NCBI RefSeq assembly: GCF_018812025.1
Contig: NC_063045.1
Coordinates: 52,334,579 to 52,398,578 of the forward strand
Origin: Megalobrama amblycephala
Taxonomy: Eukaryota; Chordata; Actinopteri; Cypriniformes; Xenocyprididae
DNA length: 64,000 nucleotides
Reading direction: 5' to 3'
The notes beneath the pieces are model-generated. The model made no database searches. It was given only the letters and a program-made list of their open reading frames with translations, and was not told the DNA's origin. Of this stretch, positions 9,691-64,000 are shown one piece after another. Every line of letters begins with the position of its first letter. Positions within the stretch are counted from its first letter, which is position 1. The translations under genes and the position numbers were made by a program.

Positions 9691-11220
9691 TTAAGATACA
9701 GGGATACTTGAAGCATATCTCTTATATTTTAACAGCCAACATGCAAATATATAGTACTGATATTTTATTTTTACTTTTTTTTTTTTTTCATATGGACAGT
9801 TGCATCAACCCCCTTAAAGTTAATACATTGGCAAGATACCCATTAAAATAAAAATGTTTTTTTGCAAAAAACCCCCAAACAAAATAACCATAGTTTCTGC
9901 TTAAAATACCATTGTTACTACTACAAAAAAACATATGTAGACTTCAGATGCAAAAGCCTCTATGTGGCATCTGAAAATCTCTTCTAAAATGAGCATTTTT
10001 ATCAAGCTCTTATATTTATGTTCAGTTATTTCACGCTAATGGCAATGAAAATGACCTATTAAATTGAAATTACTGAACATAAACATACGAGCTTGATAAA
10101 ATGCTAATTTTAAAAGAATTTCAGATGGCTTTTGCCTCTAAAGTCTTCATATATAGATATGATAATGATATATTTTCTCCAATGTTATTGTACTTAAAAT
10201 AAACCATGGTGTTTTGGTGGATAAGACAATTAATAATGGTCTCTGTGTAATAATGGGTGCCATTTTAGCTATAATTGTGCTCTACCTCATCTGTTAAACT
10301 GTATTCACAATGTAAGGATTAAATGAACCTGATGCATTGAAACTGCTAGTAAACACTTACGGCATTATTTTGCACAAAGGCCCTTGGTAAAAACTGACCT
10401 GGGTTTATTAATGTCTGGCTTCACTTCACCTGAGTTACCAATTTAAATTTGAGAATAAATGACAAGTATTGTGTTCAAAATAAATGTTTGTGACTCGACA
10501 ATGAAAGTGTAACATTCACTTGGAAGAATGATGGAAATGTTCTGGGGTTGTGAATGGATAATTGTTAAGGATGTGGTATACAAACCGCAGGTTCAGTCTC
10601 AAATTGGGATGAACCTGGAAATGCAGATTTGTTGAAATTACAACAATTCAATTTAAGTGTGCCTTCTGGTTATTTAAATATATGGAGGAATATGTATTCT
10701 GAGGATGTAGATAAGAAAATAAATTATTCAGAAAATTTCAGCAACTTTGTCTTCTGTCATTGATTGTGTGGAAGTGTGTTATTTCTAGCAGTAAATGTTT
10801 ATTTTTGAGACTTTGTGTTTGTAGTTTCATTTGTGTGCTTAAAAACACATCCCTATAATAGATATACATGTGTACATATATATATATATAACTGTTGTAG
10901 TCATAAAACATTTAGACATGTAAATTATGCTTTGGGCTGCTTGAACATGGCTTCAAATTTCTGACATCAGAAATACTCAAATAAATGCAGAGTACAGTGA
11001 TAATGTGTTTGTACAAAAGATATTTACTTCAGTTAATACACCTATGGTGGTAATGAGGAATAATAATAATAATAATAATAATAATGAATTTCAAACAGTG
11101 ATATTGCTTTTTTCATTTTGGATTAGAACAGCGCTGGGAACAGAATACAAGACTACATGATGATACACAAAGGAAAAACCAACCGAACTAAATACATATC
11201 AAGAGAACAAAGTGGAAGAG
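9691..11220 (+). other. dnajc30 3' UTR and inter-gene sequence, with an inverted repeat
   Basis: Plus-strand AATAAA signals occur near 10198, 10479 and 10719 and are candidate dnajc30 polyadenylation signals. An imperfect inverted repeat spans about 9940-10150: ATTTATGTTCAGTTATTTCA is answered by TGAAATTACTGAACATAAA, and ATCAAGCTC by GAGCTTGAT, resembling a short MITE. A (TA)n run lies near 10875 and (AAT)n near 11061-11084. Transcription from cux1 converges on this region. Confidence 0.5.
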
Positions 11221-13812
11221 TCTTTATTCAGGTAAAATGGAGGATTCAGCTCCATCTTGTGGTTCAAAACCATGACACATAGAAAAATAAACCATACAAC
11301 TGTCGTTAGCAGGTGTAAGAGGGAAAGTGTCACCAACAAACTAATGGACAAAAGGACTGTGCTAAAACCGAGGTTCTACCTGAGCTTTGAGAGACCTAAG
11401 GAGAATCTATAGGATACCAGCTTGTGTTGGGAGCTGCCTGTCATATTTCATTACAAGGCTTCATATTACCCATATTACAGCATACAGAGCAACAACAGAG
11501 AGAAGAGAGAGAGAGAGATATCTGAATGTCATGATCAAGACATCCCATTTCCATAGATTGTTGGTCGAAATGAATCATGATAACTTGGTTAAATTGTTGC
11601 TCTCGCTGAGACAGATGTATAATCGTCGTGCTCGCCTCACATGTAACACAATTACACAACTTTAAAAACAAAGAGCGAGAGAGAATCTCCATCTGGGATA
11701 CAATGAAACAAACTGTGGCTGTTCAGAACATACTGTCTCAGGTGAAGAAAGAACATACTGTCTCAGGAAGTGATGTAAGTGTGAGGGAATAAACGAGGTA
11801 ACAATTATGACATCACTAGCGAACTAAGCTACGGACGAATATCTACATTAATGCTACTCGTGACTACCAATGTAATATCAATAATGATGATCTTTTTTTG
11901 TTGCTTTGTTTTTCTTTTTTTCTTTTTTTGTCTTTTTTTTATTAAGAAATCATATAAACGTGCTGTCTGTGCAGTCATATGTTGATGTGTTTAGTCATCT
12001 GCAATACTTTCCATAGAAAAATATTTGCAAAAAGCAGAGAAAAAGTGCTGGACATCTGCATTGAGAATCGTCTGGAAACTCGTTGTTTCTAAGTGTTATT
12101 CTAAGTGTTTCATGCCATGATATCAACAGTACGGTTACGTTTCAGTCAGTGAGAACGTGGCAGACATATAAAAGCGTCCTTATAATGTAGACCAGATTTG
12201 AATGAGTGTTTTTTTTTCTTCTTCTTCTTCTTCTTTGTGTTCAATTGAAATCACATGTTTATGATCAGAAAAGAGTCTTTACAAGTTGATTTGTCTGTTT
12301 TGACAGTTTGGTCCACACTACAGTATATATTCTACAAATCATTTCAAGAGTTTCCACATGCCAAATCCATCTGTGAACTTCCTCCAGCGCGGGGGAAACT
12401 TACCGTTAAAATACAACAACATGGTCAAAAACATCTAATGAATGCCTAGAAATGATTAAAACGACATTTGGGACAAATAAATGTGGCGTTAACCGATTGA
12501 AATTGCCATTGTAAAAACTTTGGTTTTTTTAATATAACCAAGCCTGAATCCTGGGACAGCTGTTTTCTCTCAGATAAAACAATACAGACACCCTTAAAAG
12601 TACAGAATATTATGACCTGAGACTAGATGAGACCTTACCTTATTATTAAACTTGCTGGCGAAAATTGCTAAAACGTGTTATGATCTGACACACGATATTT
12701 CCAATCACTTACTTGGAATGAAGACGACGCGATTATAGTAGCGAACAGTTTTCAGTGAAGGCACTCCAATGTTAGACGTGGAGAGAAAGTTCGAAAAACA
12801 GTCACGGGCTTCGACGTATTCGTATATTCTGATAAAAACATTGGTTCATGAAGTATCTCTCTGTGCTTTCGTTAGGTCTTAAAGAGACAAATTTGATTTG
12901 AATCATTCATTGGCACACATAAAAAAGGCCAAAGGTAGTTTTAAGCCGACGTCGTTCTTCAAGATTCATCGGCGTAAATTTTAACGCAACCGAACGACAT
13001 CAAGTGAATTTCATTCCTACTTAAAAAACAAACAAACAAACTAAAAAAAAAAAAAAAAGACCAATTCCTCAAGGTGCAGCTCAAAGCGACAGCTAATTTC
13101 AGTGACGGTAACTACCAGTTGTTCACTGGCTCAATGTAGCAACTAAGCTTGATTGCGATAATAAACGTAATCTCAGAACGTTCGCAGGTTAATTAATTAC
13201 CTGAAAACCTAATTCAAGAGCATCAATCGGTTTGCCTTTGTAGAGTGAATACAACCAAATGCAATTCATATTGAATTGTCATCTTTAAAAATTGTTAAAA
13301 CATCTAAAATGCGTACTAATTAAAATCATTAATGCAATACATAGAATTCTGCTTCCTTTGTCAACGTAGTAACTGTTCATCCAGCTCACTAACAGAGTAA
13401 AATATATGAAAAAAAAAAATGATAATCTTCAGAATTAATCAATAGACATGTATCAAAAGTACATCATTTAAATGTAATCCAATACTGCCGGCAGTCTATT
13501 AGTCTAAAAATATGTAACCTGACCTTTTATAGTCCCTTCCATTACAAAAAAAAAAAAACAAAAAAAACACGTATAACAATATAAGACATCAATATGTAAA
13601 AGACAGCATCTATAAATAAGCAAACCACACCAACAAACAAAAAAAATTATCTACCATTAGTTTATGCGTGTAAATAAAAAGAACTTAAATGTACTATGTG
13701 ATATGCTGCAGGACTGCTAAATAGCTTAGGGACGTGAGGAGGTGTTTGCTTCCACGGCCTGTGGCGAGTAGTAGTAGTAATATACAAATATAGATCGCTC
13801 TTCTCAACAATC

Positions 13813-13847
<35 letters not shown>

Positions 13848-15650
13848 CAAGGTTCGCACACAGACGAGCGCGTGGCACCACCGATCTGTGCTTTCGTTCA
13901 CAAAATCAACTGCATACAATGACACAAGGGCCGGAGGTGAAAAGTGAGCAGGTTTTGAAAGGTGTTTCAGGAGAGAAAGAACGTTTCTACAGAGGTGCAA
14001 AGTCCTCGCCGCGTCCTCTGACGCGCTTGTGTAGCGATTCACCTCAGGTTGCTAACGATAAAAGAGCTTTTCATTCACAATCTACATATTTTCCTCTTTT
14101 TTATGTGTTAAACAAGAAATGTGGATGAAGATGTGTCCGAGTCCTCCGTCATTTACAGTATGAAAAAACAAAAGTCCATTTCGCAAGGTGTTTTTCCAGT
14201 TGTCTCGGAGGACAGATGCGTGCCGTGGACGCCATGAAAAGCTCGTATACGGTCGGGTGAACAGCGAATGGAGAAGCTGGTGAAAAACCTGAAGTTTGCA
14301 CGAGAGCGAGCGGTTAGGAGGGTTTCCCCGCATACTCAGCGTCCGGTACCCTGGTGCTGAGGACCAGCCCATACAGTGCAGTGGCCCACGGCCACACCAT
14401 AGAATTAGAATTTATAACACCATAGATATTGGATTAGAATTGTAATTCTATGGGCTCAAACCGCCCAACTTGGTTAGAGGTCTCTGATGTATGGTTCTAT
14501 TATAAGAGGATAAAAATCAGGCTTGTTCATTCTCTTTAAAAAATATCTTGTCAGGAATATTTACTCAAAGTACTGTACAAATCCTTTTTTCTTCTTCACT
14601 ATCTGTCTTTGTTTTGGCCTAAAATGACGTTTATTATTAAACAAGACCTCCGCGAGCTTCAAAACGCAAGTCGCTGAGGCGATTAAAGCTATGGAAAAAA
14701 AATAAACGAGCGCTACCCTTACAAGAGACCTAAATAACGATAAAAATTGACACTTCGCTATAGAGTTAGGAAATTTCTCCCGTCTCCCATTTGCGTCGAC
14801 CTTACAACAACAGTATGAATTTTTGCGTGATACGTGGATTCTTATTTATGACCATTATTTTTCGTTCGCGTGATTTTTTTTATTCTCTTTTAGGCCGTTG
14901 GCGTGTAAAATCAAAAGGAGTGCTGTTTAGAGTCAACTGACTGTGCAATCTCTCGGTGGCAACTTAATTGCTATAAAAAGGATTTTCTTCTCGCATCGGA
15001 GAAGCTTCCGAACTGTGAAAATAATGCGGGTTCCATTACGCTGGAATCCATTGCGTACTAGAGTTGCATAGCCATTGGATGGCCTCCTCTGGGGTAGGGA
15101 GGGAGAGGCAGGTGGGACGGTGCACCCGTGTTCCTTCAGCCAACACTTGCTTTTAAATGCTTGCCTTTTGGTTTGAAACCGGTTCGAACTAGTCTCTGCT
15201 GACGGCCGAAGCATACATGATACAAAAGAGGAAACTCCCAAGAGTCTTGAGAACTGATAAATTATTGTAACAGTTATTCAGCTTGTTGGTGAGAACGCCT
15301 CTATTAGAAATAGAGACAGTGTGATATCATAGTGTGTACTTGTTTTTTTGTGACTGTCGCCAGTCTTGAGAATATTTCGTGGGGAACGCTCCCTCTGCTG
15401 TGCTTTTCAGTTTTGTGTCTTCACCATAAGCCAATGGTGTCACGGCCCTGTGGCCAGCAGGGCCGTTAAGTGCTTCACAAAATAAACAGACTAAAAACTC
15501 GTTTCCTTTTCTTGTTCTTGTCTCTGATAACCCACTTCTAAACAGCGATTTGAAAACCCTTGGGTTAACCGGTGGTGTGTGTGCACCAGGCTTGGCCAGG
15601 TTAGCTCAGTGAGGGACAAAGTGAGAATAAAACAACAACACGGCGGTGGC
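11221..15650 (-). other. Probable long cux1 3' untranslated region
   Basis: The sequence downstream of the cux1 stop codon has no gene, and I recognise no transposon termini in 4.4 kb, in contrast to the repeat-packed introns. Minus-strand AATAAA signals occur at 11943-11938 and 11228-11223. Mammalian CUX1 also has a very long 3' UTR. A (CA)n microsatellite is at 13813-13840. The ORFs inside show no codon pattern or domain. The end of the transcript is inferred, not seen. Confidence 0.5.
13813..13840. repeat. (CA)n microsatellite
   Basis: A pure 28-bp CA run inside the likely cux1 3' UTR. Confidence 0.95.

Positions 15651-64000
<48,350 letters not shown>

Overview
This window is vertebrate nuclear DNA, almost certainly from a teleost fish and probably a cyprinid. 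The evidence is interrupted genes with GT-AG introns, long AT-rich introns, many CA/TA microsatellites, and dense non-autonomous DNA transposons of types typical of zebrafish and carp. No prokaryotic gene organisation, CRISPR array or operon was seen.

Three protein-coding genes can be supported. (1) kctd7 lies on the minus strand at 1952-5377. It has four coding exons that join in frame to a 292-residue BTB/POZ protein. (2) dnajc30 lies on the plus strand, intronless, at 8662-9690. It encodes a mitochondrial J-domain protein with an HPD motif and a C-terminal membrane segment. (3) cux1 (Cut-like homeobox 1) lies on the minus strand from 15651 to beyond the right edge. Eighteen coding exons (the first cut by the window end) join with consistent phase to about 1236 residues: coiled coil, CUT repeat 1, CUT repeat 2, CUT repeat 3, homeodomain and a conserved C-terminal tail. 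The gene's N-terminal exons and promoter lie to the right of the window. A GC-box/CRE-like promoter near 460-560 may serve a further minus-strand gene to the left; in other vertebrates rabgef1 lies downstream of kctd7.

Layout: 0.4-0.6 kb possible promoter; 1.9-5.4 kb kctd7, whose third intron is almost entirely nested transposon; 5.8-8.1 kb repeats (TA microsatellite, nested DNA elements); 8.5-9.7 kb dnajc30; 9.7-15.65 kb convergent 3' regions of dnajc30 and cux1; 15.65-64 kb cux1. The cux1 introns hold at least six datable nested insertions (hAT-like with 8-bp target duplications, TTAA-flanked elements), three copies of a transposon whose body is a degenerate tandem array, a minisatellite of about 100 bp units, a polypurine tract filling most of one intron, a LINE reverse-transcriptase tail, and several GC-richer, homeodomain-site-containing stretches that look like conserved non-coding elements.

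The three genes are not a pathway: CUX1 is a nuclear transcription factor, KCTD7 a CUL3-linked cytosolic adaptor and DNAJC30 a mitochondrial cochaperone. I found no convincing new multi-gene system. The most interesting signals are structural: insertions placed within tens of bases of splice sites, the polypyrimidine intron, layered transposons, and candidate intronic enhancers.
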